A stretch of 28,654 bases of DNA from an uncultured Caryophanales bacterium (GTDB lineage Bacteria > Bacillota_I > Bacilli_A > RF39 > UBA660). Under the pieces are notes generated by a model that was not told the DNA's origin, ran no database searches, and saw only the letters and a list, made by a program, of their open reading frames with translations. Positions 1 to 7,589 of the stretch are shown piece after piece. Within the stretch, counting starts at the first letter, position 1. Each line of letters opens with the position of its first letter. The position numbers and the translations under genes were made by a program. Location: assembly GCA_937897245.1 (NCBI GenBank), contig CALCBO010000174.1:1-28654 (forward strand). Direction: 5' to 3'.

Positions 1-852
1 AATATTTTCGTGTCCCAACTCATCTCTCACAGTCGCTATGTCTATTCCGTTCTGTAATTGCTCTGTTGCAAAACTATGTCTTAATTTGTGAGGAGATAAT
101 TGATTATACCAATCCATTCTTCCCTCAGTTAATGGGTCTTCGTTAAAATGCTTTCCATATATTTTCATACTTCTTGAAAAACTCCATTTTTCTAGTGGCT
201 TTCCATTATTACTAATCATTAATAAATCAGTATCAATACCACACTTTTCTATAATGGCTTTTCTACCACAAACGCCCATATTATAACTTCTAATATATTG
301 TTTAGCAATTTCTTGCACCCATAAATCAAACCAAAGTCGTCTTTCTTTATTGCCTTTTCCAATAACATCAGCATACCCGTTTTCAATATCGGTACAAGTA
401 ATTTGCATTAATTCACAATATCTTGCACCACAACCAAAGATAATTGCCGCTCCAGTTTTAGTTCTTAAATTAGTTATTTTAGATATAAAATCTTCTTTGT
501 CGTCGGCATCAATATATTTTACTTCTCTTTTAGGTACTTTTGCAAAAGGTATATTTAAAATCTTATAATCTATTTTTTCGTCCAACTCTTCGGCTAAATA
601 TTTATAAATCTCTTTTATGGCTGTTAATTTGGTATTTCTAGTTCTTTCACTATTACCATTATTAGCAAGTGTCATAAGCCAATTTTTAATATCTTCACAA
701 TTTTTAGCAACTAAATCTTCTTTTGTTTTAATAGATAATTCAGTGTTAAATTGTTGTAGCCTATAAATATATTGGTCTATACTTTTTTCACTTTTACCCT
801 CAATTTTTGTTTTATAATCTTTCCATTTATCAAACAATTCTTGAATACTCAT
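1..852 (-). CDS. Tyrosine recombinase (integrase), C-terminus cut by window edge
   Basis: 284 residues are visible. Residues about 5-95 form a helical core-binding (SAM-like) domain and the rest is the catalytic domain. Catalytic residues are recognisable: Arg144 in FGCGARYCEL, Lys166 in VIGKGNKERR, His255 and Arg258 in SPHKLRHSFAT, and His281 in ELGHENI. The tyrosine nucleophile would lie a few residues past the window edge. The start is set by a near-perfect AAAGGAGGTG site five bases before the ATG. The enzyme would catalyse site-specific integration or excision of the element. It is the last gene of the leftward run and has its own consensus promoter, unlike the other genes. Family assignment is secure; the exact subfamily is not. 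Confidence 0.95.
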   Translation of the reverse strand, partial: MSIQELFDKWKDYKTKIEGKSEKSIDQYIYRLQQFNTELSIKTKEDLVAKNCEDIKNWLMTLANNGNSERTRNTKLTAIKEIYKYLAEELDEKIDYKILNIPFAKVPKREVKYIDADDKEDFISKITNLRTKTGAAIIFGCGARYCELMQITCTDIENGYADVIGKGNKERRLWFDLWVQEIAKQYIRSYNMGVCGRKAIIEKCGIDTDLLMISNNGKPLEKWSFSRSMKIYGKHFNEDPLTEGRMDWYNQLSPHKLRHSFATEQLQNGIDIATVRDELGHENI

Positions 853-872
853 TTTTACACCTCCTTTATTAT

Positions 873-1067
873 TTATATAGTAGCACACTTTTTAATTGCT
901 GTCAAGTAAAATATGTCGTCTTTTTTTTCTACAATCAATTTGCCTTTAAATAATTCTTTCACGGCTTGTACTTGTTCTTCATAAAATACATAAGCCTTTT
1001 TATTATTTTTTAAATCATCTAGTGCGTCTTTAACAACATTTTTAAAATAACTATTTTCTTCTTCCAT
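873..1067 (-). CDS. Small acidic hypothetical protein
   Basis: 64 residues, no recognised family. A 12-residue longer start at 1103 is possible, but AAGGAG nine bases before the ATG at 1067 favours the shorter form. The N-terminus is a charged helix (KNVVKDALDDLKNNKK). It is followed by FYEEQVQAVKELFKGKL and a short beta-like end. The 3' end carries the -35 box of the integrase promoter, so translation through it could affect integrase expression. Confidence 0.6.
   Translation of the reverse strand: MEEENSYFKNVVKDALDDLKNNKKAYVFYEEQVQAVKELFKGKLIVEKKDDIFYLTAIKKCATI
877..905 (-). promoter_or_regulatory. Consensus vegetative promoter of the integrase gene
   Basis: On the minus strand TTGACA (900-905), a 17-base spacer and TACTAT (877-882) lie 25 bases before the integrase start. 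The -35 box is inside the 3' end of the preceding small gene. It lacks the GCGACA box of the element's other promoters, which suggests that integrase is controlled separately. Confidence 0.75.
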
Positions 1068-1095
1068 TATTTGTTTCTCCTTTTTTCCACGCAAA

Positions 1096-1551
1096 CTATT
1101 CATTGCCCGTTATAATGGCTCTTATAAGAGTATGACTTACTCCATATTTTTCAGCCAACTTTCTATAACTAACTCTACTTAACGGGTCATTTTTTTCAAT
1201 TTGCTTTTCTTTATTTCCATAAATATTAATAATTTCTTCAATTTGTTCTTGTGTTAATTTTGATTTTGTGCTGTTTTCCCTATAATAATCTTTCTTACTC
1301 ACAATTTCTAAATTACTCAAATTAAAATTACTCCTATTATTATCTTTATGTTTTATTATTAAATGTGTATCGTCTAAATCTAAATCTCTATGAAAAGCAT
1401 AATAAACAAACTTTGCATAAGGTATTTCTCTAACACTTTTATCTTCCCAAACAACCTTAATCATTTTATTTTCTTTCATAGGTTCTCCATTTAATTTTAA
1501 AATCGTACCATTTTCATTTACTTTATAACCAAATAATTCTCTACTTTTCAT
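1096..1551 (-). CDS. HNH-like endonuclease or DNA-binding protein with C-terminal helix-turn-helix
   Basis: 151 residues. Residues 60-86 (LIIKHKDNNRSNFNLSNLEIV) match the core of phage HNH_3-type nucleases: His68, Asp70, Asn71, Asn72, then the Asn-Leu-Glu end. The N-terminal part (GYKVNENGTI...) resembles the lead-in of these proteins. Residues 125-150 (SYRKLAEKYGVSHTLIRAI) form a helix-turn-helix as in homing-type HNH proteins. The upstream His usually found before the HKD core (V-H-R-L position) is replaced (AKFVYYAF), so catalysis is uncertain. It overlaps the preceding gene by 11 bases, implying translational coupling. It may be a free-standing homing endonuclease or a regulator. Confidence 0.75.
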   Translation of the reverse strand: MKSRELFGYKVNENGTILKLNGEPMKENKMIKVVWEDKSVREIPYAKFVYYAFHRDLDLDDTHLIIKHKDNNRSNFNLSNLEIVSKKDYYRENSTKSKLTQEQIEEIINIYGNKEKQIEKNDPLSRVSYRKLAEKYGVSHTLIRAIITGNE

Positions 1552-1804
1552 TACTCATTGCTCTCTCCTTTTTGTCTAAATAATCGCTTAATCTTTCATT
1601 TCCAATACTAAATATAGTAGCAAACTCTAAATATACACTTTTTCCACTTTTTCTATAAAACTTAACTACTTTCTTTCTATTGCTAATTTTAAAACCCCCT
1701 ATTTGTTTACACATTCTTGCATAAGTTAATTGTTGAGGGAGATATTTACACATTTCATTAAATTCATATCTCCCATATTTTTTGATAAAATCAGCATTAT
1801 TCAT
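1541..1804 (-). CDS. Small basic hypothetical protein upstream of the HNH-like gene
   Basis: 87 residues, Lys/Arg-rich, unlike the acidic majority. It contains TYARMCKQIGGFKISNRKK and ends DKKERAMSNEK. AAGGAG lies seven bases before the ATG. Its last 11 bases are shared with the start of the HNH-like gene, so the two are probably co-translated. The basic charge would allow nucleic-acid binding, but no family is recognised. Confidence 0.65.
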   Translation of the reverse strand: MNNADFIKKYGRYEFNEMCKYLPQQLTYARMCKQIGGFKISNRKKVVKFYRKSGKSVYLEFATIFSIGNERLSDYLDKKERAMSNEK

Positions 1805-1807
1805 AAA

Positions 1808-1885
1808 TTATCTCCTTTTATTATCTACTTTTATAAAACTTCTTAAAGTCATTTTTAACATAATATCTATTAAAAAACTTAACAT
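1808..1885 (-). CDS. Possible 25-residue micro-ORF
   Basis: It fills most of the gap between two genes. It reads MLSFLIDIMLKMTLRSF then a basic end. A GGAGG lies 11 bases before the ATG, inside the end of the preceding gene. The hydrophobic-then-basic make-up could be a small membrane peptide, or the frame may be chance; the spacing is long. Its stop overlaps the next ribosome site. Confidence 0.35.
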   Translation of the reverse strand: MLSFLIDIMLKMTLRSFIKVDNKRR

Positions 1886-1888
1886 AGA

Positions 1889-2203
1889 TTACTCTACCTC
1901 CATTTCTTTAAGATACATTGTACTTTGCCACTCGTCATTATAATATAAATTAATTTCCGTTGCATTTTCTTTTTCTTCTATACTACCAACCCATAAATCT
2001 TCTTCATCTCCGTTAGTATTATCATAAGTTATTTTTCCATTTAATTTTATAACATCACATTGCATTATTAATTCACAATCTACATAATTTTTTGCTTTTT
2101 CAAAACTATTAAATACTTTTACACAATCAAAATTGACTTGTAGATTGTTAAGGGCAACATAATCTTCTTCTCTTACCTCGTAAATTACATAAACTTTTGC
2201 CAT
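1889..2203 (-). CDS. Acidic protein of the short KVYV family
   Basis: 104 residues. The N-terminus AKVYVIYEVREEDY followed by VFNSFEKAKNYVD is a beta strand then an alpha helix. The same layout recurs in the genes ending at 8396, 11664 and 23996 (MKVYVV..., then VYDTKEKA or similar). This looks like a family of small phage or ICE proteins present in several divergent copies here. The function is unknown. It sits two bases after the stop of the preceding gene. Confidence 0.75.
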   Translation of the reverse strand: MAKVYVIYEVREEDYVALNNLQVNFDCVKVFNSFEKAKNYVDCELIMQCDVIKLNGKITYDNTNGDEEDLWVGSIEEKENATEINLYYNDEWQSTMYLKEMEVE

Positions 2204-2205
2204 AA

Positions 2206-2571
2206 CTAAACCTCCTCTATCAATTTTAATAATTCTTCTTCGGTCATATCGTTATTACAATAATCTAAATACCAATTACATAAGTCCCAAATATCTTGTA
2301 AATCAATAGCATAAGGTATTTCATCATACATAAACTCATAAGTTCCACAATGCTCTTCCATAATTTTCTCCATTTCTTCCTCATTTAAATTATGAAGTTT
2401 CATATATTGTTCTCTTATTCCGTCATAATCACACCTACACCAATCTAGCAACATATTTGCTCCGTCAATTCCGTCATTGATATTCGTTGTAATTTCTTCT
2501 AGTAATTGTTCTTTATCGTCGTCCGTGTCTTTCCACAAGTCATATAATTTTTCTATTAATTTCTCTTTCAT
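2206..2571 (-). CDS. Acidic hypothetical protein
   Basis: 121 residues, strongly acidic and predicted mostly helical. The C-terminal half is rich in Trp, Tyr, Cys and Asp (IWDLCNWYLDYCNNDMTEEE). Start by GAGGAATTAAA before the ATG. No family is recognised. The dense acidic surface would suit a protein that binds basic partners or mimics DNA, but nothing specific shows this. Confidence 0.75.
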   Translation of the reverse strand: MKEKLIEKLYDLWKDTDDDKEQLLEEITTNINDGIDGANMLLDWCRCDYDGIREQYMKLHNLNEEEMEKIMEEHCGTYEFMYDEIPYAIDLQDIWDLCNWYLDYCNNDMTEEELLKLIEEV

Positions 2572-2582
2572 TTTAATTCCTC

Positions 2583-3062
2583 CTACATTATAATTTCTAT
2601 TCCGTAAACCTTTCCGTCTTTTATATAAAGGTCAGCCACATATTCTCCGTCGCCATAGGCTGTATTACACCATACACCTTTTCCGTCAGTAATATTTGCT
2701 CCTCTTCTTAAATATTCTCCACAAATATTTTTGTCATACCAATCTTCGTCAATTTTATTTTCCCCGTGATATTTTTCATAATATTCTTTATCAAAAACTC
2801 CTAATGTGCCACTATCTACACCTAAAACAGCACTTTCCTTTACTTCGTCATAATAATCTTCAAATATAGCCAAGCCATAATCTTCGTGGGCTAAACTTAA
2901 TATGATTTGTTGTTCCATACCATCTTCAAACTCATTATATTCATAATCTATAACCCATTTCCCTTCTTTAACATTTGTTAATAAGGCTTGACACCAAGTT
3001 GAAGTATCATAACAAGGGTCAGTTAAATAAACTTCTTTTCCTAAAATAATTTCTTTATTCAT
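2583..3062 (-). CDS. DUF4241-like phage protein
   Basis: 159 residues. Motifs in order are VYLTDPCYDTSTWCQ near residue 12, NVKEGKWV near 31, VDSGTLGVFD near 82, and a C-terminal GVWCNTAYGDGEYVADLY stretch. The DSG-x-x-G-x-FD core and the Gly-rich YGDGxY end are typical of conserved phage and plasmid proteins related to DUF4241; biochemistry is unknown. Its start overlaps the previous stop by eight bases, with GGAGGTGG inside the upstream gene. Confidence 0.75.
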   Translation of the reverse strand: MNKEIILGKEVYLTDPCYDTSTWCQALLTNVKEGKWVIDYEYNEFEDGMEQQIILSLAHEDYGLAIFEDYYDEVKESAVLGVDSGTLGVFDKEYYEKYHGENKIDEDWYDKNICGEYLRRGANITDGKGVWCNTAYGDGEYVADLYIKDGKVYGIEIIM

Positions 3063-3294
3063 TTATTACCACCTCCACTTTCTTTTCTATTTCATCAATT
3101 TTTTCATCAATATAGTCATTAATACTATCTAATAAACTTTTATTCGTATTATCATAATTTTTATAATCGTTATATATCTCTTTTATTGTATTATAATATT
3201 CATCAATATATAAACATTTATCTTCTAATTCTAAATATTTAATAATTTGTATTCCTAAATAGAATATACACTCACAATCATAATCTTTTATCAT
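3055..3294 (-). CDS. Small acidic hypothetical protein
   Basis: 79 residues, rich in Tyr, Asp, Glu and Ile. It starts IKDYDCECIFYLGIQIIKYL and ends in a charged helix IDEKIDEIEKKVEVV. AAGGAGG precedes the ATG. The 3' end supplies the ribosome site of the next gene. No family recognised. Confidence 0.7.
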   Translation of the reverse strand: MIKDYDCECIFYLGIQIIKYLELEDKCLYIDEYYNTIKEIYNDYKNYDNTNKSLLDSINDYIDEKIDEIEKKVEVVINE

Positions 3295-3306
3295 TTTAAT
3301 TCCTCC

Positions 3307-3489
3307 TTAAATATCAAAATCTAGTTCACAAGCCATTATGTTATAAGCAACTTTTCCGTCCTTAAACTTAATTGTATATCTTGTGTCCCACCTAATTGTT
3401 TTACTATCAATAATTTCTACAATTTGATTATTATACTTTGTTAAATCTTCTCCACCAACTATTTTTGTATAAAATCTTGCTTTCTCCAT
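3307..3489 (-). CDS. Small beta-barrel-like protein
   Basis: 60 residues. The pattern NNQIVEIIDS, then YTIKFKDGKVAYNIMACEL resembles small SH3-like barrels common in mobile elements, where a V-x-F-x-DG turn is followed by a terminal Glu-Leu. The function is unknown. AGAGGAG precedes the ATG and the spacing to the preceding stop is one base. Confidence 0.65.
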   Translation of the reverse strand: MEKARFYTKIVGGEDLTKYNNQIVEIIDSKTIRWDTRYTIKFKDGKVAYNIMACELDFDI

Positions 3490-3490
3490 T

Positions 3491-3931
3491 TTATTCTTCT
3501 CCTCTTTCTAGTTTTGCTAAAACAATTTGTAAACTCTTCATTTCTTTTTGTATATCTTCAAGTGAATAATCATTTTTACTAGCATAATCTAATAATTTAC
3601 TAATTCTATCTTCTATTTGTGCTTTGTCGTTAATGAATAAATGGTCGTCGCCCTCTCCATAACTAATCATATCAACTTCTCCACTAACATATAGCCCATT
3701 GCTAGTTAGCCAACTTTCGTCTTGCTTGTCAGTATCAAAGTTTTTATTTACTATATAAACCCAAGCATTATAATCAGCACCATAATATGAAGTATAGCCA
3801 TTTTCTCTATCTCCAACTTCCTCAAAGTATTCATCTAATTCATCAATACCACCTTTTGCTAGTAATTTTTTGCATTTAAGGTACATTTTATAGGCTAAAT
3901 CATAATCAAAATATTTTCTATTATCTTCCAT
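3491..3931 (-). CDS. Acidic hypothetical protein
   Basis: 146 residues. The N-terminal helical part (YDLAYKMYLKCKKLLAKGG) is followed by an aromatic/Gly region (YYGADYNAWVYIVN, then GEVDMISYGEGDDHLFI) that looks like beta structure. The C-terminal helix ends LQIVLAKLERGEE. No family recognised. GAGGTG lies seven bases before the ATG. Confidence 0.75.
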   Translation of the reverse strand: MEDNRKYFDYDLAYKMYLKCKKLLAKGGIDELDEYFEEVGDRENGYTSYYGADYNAWVYIVNKNFDTDKQDESWLTSNGLYVSGEVDMISYGEGDDHLFINDKAQIEDRISKLLDYASKNDYSLEDIQKEMKSLQIVLAKLERGEE

Positions 3932-3933
3932 AA

Positions 3934-4137
3934 TTACACCTCTTCTTCAATTTCTACTAAATCGTCTAATACAGCATTTTCTAGTTGCCCCCATAATTCG
4001 TCGTCGCCAATTAGATTTTCTATTGTTTTATCAATATCATATTTTTTATTTTCTTGTGTTCTTTGTTCTTCCGTCATATCTAAAATTAAATCTTGAAAAA
4101 ACTTATATAAATTACTTTCCTTTAATTTTTCGTCCAT
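3934..4137 (-). CDS. Small acidic helical protein
   Basis: 67 residues. The C-terminal half (IENLIGDDELWGQLENAVLDDL) follows a pattern, DDELW then a short helix, that I recognise from small ORFs of Firmicute ICEs and phages, none of known function. AAGGAG precedes the ATG. Confidence 0.7.
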   Translation of the reverse strand: MDEKLKESNLYKFFQDLILDMTEEQRTQENKKYDIDKTIENLIGDDELWGQLENAVLDDLVEIEEEV

Positions 4138-4153
4138 AATCTTTACACTCCTT

Positions 4154-4309
4154 TTATAATAATTCCATTATATTAAGTAGATATTTTTGGTCGTTATATA
4201 CATAAGATATAACCCAATCTCCCTCAATATTATAATATAGTTCAATATCTTTTATTTCCGTTTCATTTTCCATTATTTTTTTAAATTGTTCCATTAATTT
4301 TTTTTCCAT
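4154..4309 (-). CDS. 51-residue hypothetical protein
   Basis: The short frame fills the gap between its neighbours exactly and has GGAGG seven bases before its ATG. The protein has an N-terminal Lys/Met-rich helix and an acidic C-terminal half (DIELYYNIEGDWVISYVYND) likely to be beta strands. It starts two bases from the preceding stop. No family recognised. Confidence 0.7.
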   Translation of the reverse strand: MEKKLMEQFKKIMENETEIKDIELYYNIEGDWVISYVYNDQKYLLNIMELL

Positions 4310-4311
4310 TT

Positions 4312-4692
4312 TTAAACCTCCAAATCTATATTTAAAAATCTTTTAATGGCTTTCTTTAAACCATTTTTAATTTCAGTAGGGTATTCTTTTACATATTCAA
4401 GCACCATACTTTCATAAATAACTTCTAAACCCTCTTTTAAAGTTAAGTTTTCTTCGTTTTCGTCGTCGTGAAAATAATCTTCTCCCCAATCTTCTTGACA
4501 AACCCAAAGTCCACTATCATATAATTTGCTTTCTTGTAAATAATAATCTATTGCATTATATTCTTCTTCGTCTAACATATAACCTCTTTTTACAAGTTCA
4601 TTGCCAACTTTTCCAATTTCATTGTTATCTTCTTTATTCTTAATTAAAGTTTCCCATAAATTAAATAATTCTTTATCAGTATAATTCTCCAT
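4312..4692 (-). CDS. Acidic hypothetical protein
   Basis: 126 residues. The N-terminus YTDKELFNLWETLIKN and NELVKRGYML form a helical module. The middle is very acidic and aromatic (VCQEDWGEDYFHDDENEEN). A C-terminal amphipathic helix (IKNGLKKAIKRFLNI) is the only basic part. AAGGAGG precedes the ATG. Family not recognised. Confidence 0.75.
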   Translation of the reverse strand: MENYTDKELFNLWETLIKNKEDNNEIGKVGNELVKRGYMLDEEEYNAIDYYLQESKLYDSGLWVCQEDWGEDYFHDDENEENLTLKEGLEVIYESMVLEYVKEYPTEIKNGLKKAIKRFLNIDLEV

Positions 4693-4704
4693 TATAATTC
4701 CTCC

Positions 4705-4953
4705 TTAATATGTTATATAGTCGTCAGCACCAATTTCTATATAATCATAATCTCCTAATTCTTCACTAATATAAGTCCAATCATCTCCATACTCATCAAT
4801 TTCTTCTCTTCGTTTTTCTTTTGCTTGATTGATAGCATTTTGAAAATCTTGAATACTATGTTTATTATTTAATAAAATCATACCCAATATAGTATCGTCA
4901 TCATAACTATCTCTTAATTCAACAACTCTATAATTATTTAAGTCTATTTTCAT
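4705..4953 (-). CDS. Small acidic hypothetical protein
   Basis: 82 residues. A beta-like start (YRVVELRDSYDDDTILGMIL) is followed by a charged helix (IQDFQNAINQAKEKRREEID) and an acidic aromatic tail (GDYDYIEIGADDYITY). AAGGAG precedes the ATG, and the start overlaps the end of the next gene upstream by 20 bases. The strand-helix-acidic-tail arrangement recurs in this element. Confidence 0.75.
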   Translation of the reverse strand: MKIDLNNYRVVELRDSYDDDTILGMILLNNKHSIQDFQNAINQAKEKRREEIDEYGDDWTYISEELGDYDYIEIGADDYITY

Positions 4954-5284
4954 AGTTTTCTATCTCCTTTTCTATTTGCCCAACATTATCAAAACAATCT
5001 AAATAAGCATATTCTTTATCGTTCCAAACTTCTATTGTTTCTCCAAGATAAAGTCCAAATACTTCATCATTATAAATTGATAATGTCATATCTTTATAAT
5101 TAAAATCAGTATATTCCTCTTCTTGATTTGTTAAATCACAATTATCTAAACTTTTGATATATTCTCTCAAATCTTCATAGGTTGCTCCGTTATTTATTTT
5201 TTCTCGTACTTCTTTTGCTAGGCTGTTATAGTCAGCAACCACTCTTTTTAGAATTACAATTTCATATTCAGTATATTCTCTCAT
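4934..5284 (-). CDS. Acidic hypothetical protein
   Basis: 116 residues. A longer frame to 5323 exists, but GGAGG nine bases before the ATG at 5284, directly after the upstream stop, decides the start. The N-terminal helix EYEIVILKRVVADYNSLAKEV is followed by an acidic centre and a beta-like part (MTLSIYNDEVFGLYLGETIEV). No family recognised. Confidence 0.7.
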   Translation of the reverse strand: MREYTEYEIVILKRVVADYNSLAKEVREKINNGATYEDLREYIKSLDNCDLTNQEEEYTDFNYKDMTLSIYNDEVFGLYLGETIEVWNDKEYAYLDCFDNVGQIEKEIENYENRLK

Positions 5285-5285
5285 A

Positions 5286-5756
5286 TTATCTTTCTCCTCC
5301 ACAACACTCATATAGGTCAGCACCCATAAAACTTATTTCTCCTTTATCATTTAAATAAAATCTTGCTTTAATATAATCTTCTAAACACTCATAAAGCCCT
5401 TTTGTATTTACATTATATTCACTAATTTCAAAATCTTTTGCTATATTCACGCACCAATCATAAGCAATATCATTTTCTAATGGTAGAATACCTTTAAGTA
5501 AATCTCTACCAAGTATAAATACAACATATTCATTATATTTATCTAATGGTATTCCAACTAAACCACCATTATTACAATGATTTTCTAATTCTTCTAGTGC
5601 ATTGCTGTCCTCGTTAATATAATTTTCCGTATTATCTTCATATAATAAACATACTTCTTTTGGCTTTTTATCTTGTAATAATGATTTAGCATAGGCATAA
5701 CTTATTTTTTGCATACCTAACCATAAATAACCATAATCAATTAATTCTTTTCTCAT
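5286..5756 (-). CDS. Hypothetical protein ending in a Cys-rich tail
   Basis: 156 residues from the ATG at 5756, which follows the upstream stop by two bases and is served by AGAGG inside that gene; a frame reaching 5780 is less likely. YLWLGMQKISYAYAKSLL lies near the N-terminus, VGIPLDKYNEYVVFILGRD in the middle. The end is ADLYECCGGER, where a Cys pair could bind metal or be fortuitous. Function unknown. Confidence 0.7.
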   Translation of the reverse strand: MRKELIDYGYLWLGMQKISYAYAKSLLQDKKPKEVCLLYEDNTENYINEDSNALEELENHCNNGGLVGIPLDKYNEYVVFILGRDLLKGILPLENDIAYDWCVNIAKDFEISEYNVNTKGLYECLEDYIKARFYLNDKGEISFMGADLYECCGGER

Positions 5757-5757
5757 T

Positions 5758-5958
5758 TTATTTTTCCTCTCTTTCTTCAACTATAATTCCGTCAACATAT
5801 AATCTTACTTTTTTATATATTTCAACTACTTCTTCAATATTACAATCAACTAAATATATATTAGAAATTAATTCTCCTAAAACAACCTCTTCATTTTGAT
5901 AAATAGATATAATTTTATTTATAATTTCTTCAATATTATTACCTTTAATGATTTCCAT
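5758..5958 (-). CDS. Small acidic helical protein
   Basis: 66 residues, Ile/Glu-rich with a regular helical look (NIEEIINKIISIYQNEEVVL), ending DGIIVEEREEK. AAGGAGG precedes the ATG, and the spacing to the upstream stop is zero bases. No family recognised. Confidence 0.7.
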   Translation of the reverse strand: MEIIKGNNIEEIINKIISIYQNEEVVLGELISNIYLVDCNIEEVVEIYKKVRLYVDGIIVEEREEK

Positions 5959-6273
5959 TTATTTGTCCTCCTTATTTATCAATTCATAATCGTAATATAA
6001 ATAAGGGCAATTTCCAACATATAATTGAGATTTAATTTCGTCGTCAAAGTTTAGTCGTTCAACAATTATATCTTGATAAATTAGATTTATAAAATCAATA
6101 TAGGCTGTTATGTCCTCTCTTATTTCGTCAACTCCATAACTCTCAAAGTTTTCGTCTTTTAATTTAATTGATTTTACTTCTTTAATAATTTCTTTCTTTA
6201 ATTGTTCCACAACTTGAATTGCTTTTCCTTTAAAAATCTTTTCTTGATTTTCTACTAATCTCATTTCTTCCAT
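5959..6273 (-). CDS. Acidic helical hypothetical protein
   Basis: 104 residues. The ATG at 6273 lies six bases after GAGGTG. The apparent GTG at 6282 overlaps that ribosome site and is rejected. The protein is mostly helix (EKIFKGKAIQVVEQLKKEI), then an acidic region and an aromatic C-terminus (CPYLYYDYELINKEDK). Unknown function. Confidence 0.7.
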   Translation of the reverse strand: MEEMRLVENQEKIFKGKAIQVVEQLKKEIIKEVKSIKLKDENFESYGVDEIREDITAYIDFINLIYQDIIVERLNFDDEIKSQLYVGNCPYLYYDYELINKEDK

Positions 6274-6274
6274 T

Positions 6275-6841
6275 TTAAACACCTCTATCTATTTCGTCCA
6301 TTGCTCTCATAAAATCACTCATAAAGTCAATCATACTTTCAAAACCATTTTTACTTATATCTTGCATTGAAAAATCATAATTTTCTTCACTAATAAAATC
6401 ATAACAATTATCTATAAAATTACTATGAATATTATAAACATTTTCAAAGTCTTGTATGGTGTTATCTCCCAAGTTCCAACCATACTCAATCATTTTTTCA
6501 AATACTTTTTCTCTAAATGGTCTTTTAATCACAATTACTTCTTCGTTTTCCGTGCATTTATCAGTACCAACTAATTTAAGTCCATAAAGTGCAAGTATAT
6601 TAATTAATGTTTCTTGACAAATATACCACATATTACTATTTAGATATAATTTACCTCTATACCCGTTTTCTACATATTTTAGTGTCTTGTCAATATCTTC
6701 CATTAAAACTTCAAAATCTCCTCCACACTCAAATCTTTCAACATATTCGTCGTCCTTTACGGCTCTTTCAAACATTTTTCTCAATTCTTTATTTATGTTT
6801 TCGTTATTATAATGTTTTAATATTACTTCTTCTTTCATCAT
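6275..6841 (-). CDS. Acidic hypothetical protein, 188 residues
   Basis: It is rich in Asp, Glu, Asn and aromatics. Segments include ECGGDFEVLMEDIDKTLKYV, a Trp-containing middle (NSNMWYICQETLINILALYG) and a Phe/Met-rich acidic end. The start (two adjacent ATGs, 6841 or 6838) follows GAGGAGAATT. Unrecognised. Confidence 0.75.
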   Translation of the reverse strand: MMKEEVILKHYNNENINKELRKMFERAVKDDEYVERFECGGDFEVLMEDIDKTLKYVENGYRGKLYLNSNMWYICQETLINILALYGLKLVGTDKCTENEEVIVIKRPFREKVFEKMIEYGWNLGDNTIQDFENVYNIHSNFIDNCYDFISEENYDFSMQDISKNGFESMIDFMSDFMRAMDEIDRGV

Positions 6842-6862
6842 AATTCTCCTCTCTTTTTCAAC

Positions 6863-7057
6863 CTAAAACCCCTTTACAAAAGATATTATACTATCAATAT
6901 TAGTAGGTATTTGTGATACAAACTTTAAATCGTAATTCTTTACCACATATTTACCTTTTTTCTTAATGTTAATTGTATTTCCATTTTTAACCAATTCAAC
7001 ATTTTTTAAATTACTTAACTCTCTTTTAATTATTTTATATGCTTTTGTATCGGTCAT
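6863..7057 (-). CDS. Small basic hypothetical protein
   Basis: 64 residues, net basic, unusual among its neighbours. A helix (TKAYKIIKRELSNL) is followed by two short beta-like segments with a Lys-rich turn (TINIKKKGKYVV). The size and layout recall small RNA- or DNA-binding folds such as HicA-like proteins, but the diagnostic Gly-His motif of HicA is missing, so I do not name it. AAAGGAGAG precedes the ATG. Confidence 0.65.
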   Translation of the reverse strand: MTDTKAYKIIKRELSNLKNVELVKNGNTINIKKKGKYVVKNYDLKFVSQIPTNIDSIISFVKGF

Positions 7058-7086
7058 TTTTTTCTTCTCTCCTTTTCTTTACACTT

Positions 7087-7116
7087 ATTCTAATATTTTG
7101 TTAAGTAGTTATTATG
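7087..7116 (-). promoter_or_regulatory. Possible decayed copy of the repeated promoter
   Basis: Upstream of the gene ending at 6863 the minus strand has the start-region sequence AAGTGTAAAG that follows most of the 18 promoters. Here it is preceded by TAGAAT instead of TATAAT, and no GCGACA lies 18 bases further upstream (CATAAT instead). It may be a degenerate or chance site. Confidence 0.25.
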
Positions 7117-7587
7117 CACCTCTAATAAAATATCTAGTGCTTTCTTTAACTTCTCATAATCTTCAACTTCTTGTTCGTTATTAAAGCAAACTTCACACCA
7201 ACTCATTAGCACTCTTAAAGCACCAATAGTAGTAGATAACATTGACATTTCTCCATAAGTTTCACTTAAACTATATAAAAACTCAACTATACCTAAATCT
7301 AGGTGGCTCATAACTTGTTCGTTATCAATACTTCTTCCAACTATATCATACATATCTTGTTTGTGTTCTAATTCTTTATGTAATTCAGTTAAGATATTAC
7401 TTATCTCTTCAATTAATTCATTACAACGAGGTATATTTTCATTTTCGTTTTCCAACTCCTCTTTGATTTCCCCGTTAATAAGACTTTCAGCATATTCTTT
7501 CATTGAATAATTCATCAAATGAAGATTTGCTACTAATTCATTTTTTGCTTGTTCTAAATCATCAAAATCTTCATATTTGTATTTCAT
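7090..7587 (-). CDS. Helical acidic hypothetical protein
   Basis: 165 residues, almost entirely helical by composition, with coiled-coil-like stretches (ELIEEISNILTELHKELE). The middle is more hydrophobic (HLDLGIVEFLYSLSETYG), followed by SMLSTTIGALRVLMSW. GGAGGAATAATT precedes the ATG. No family is recognised. Confidence 0.75.
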   Translation of the reverse strand: MKYKYEDFDDLEQAKNELVANLHLMNYSMKEYAESLINGEIKEELENENENIPRCNELIEEISNILTELHKELEHKQDMYDIVGRSIDNEQVMSHLDLGIVEFLYSLSETYGEMSMLSTTIGALRVLMSWCEVCFNNEQEVEDYEKLKKALDILLEVHNNYLTKY

Positions 7588-7589
7588 AA

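Noticed and set aside
350..568. Open plus-strand frame inside the integrase gene
   Set aside because: It is antisense to a secure recombinase gene, has no ribosome site, and its composition is that of a complement of Lys/Glu codons. The other plus-strand frames (such as 6607-6843, 9954-10209, 26958-27266 and 28075-28411) are of the same kind.
6863..7057. HicA-type toxin
   Set aside because: Size and basic charge fit, but the expected Gly-Ser-His motif is missing and no HicB-like partner is adjacent.
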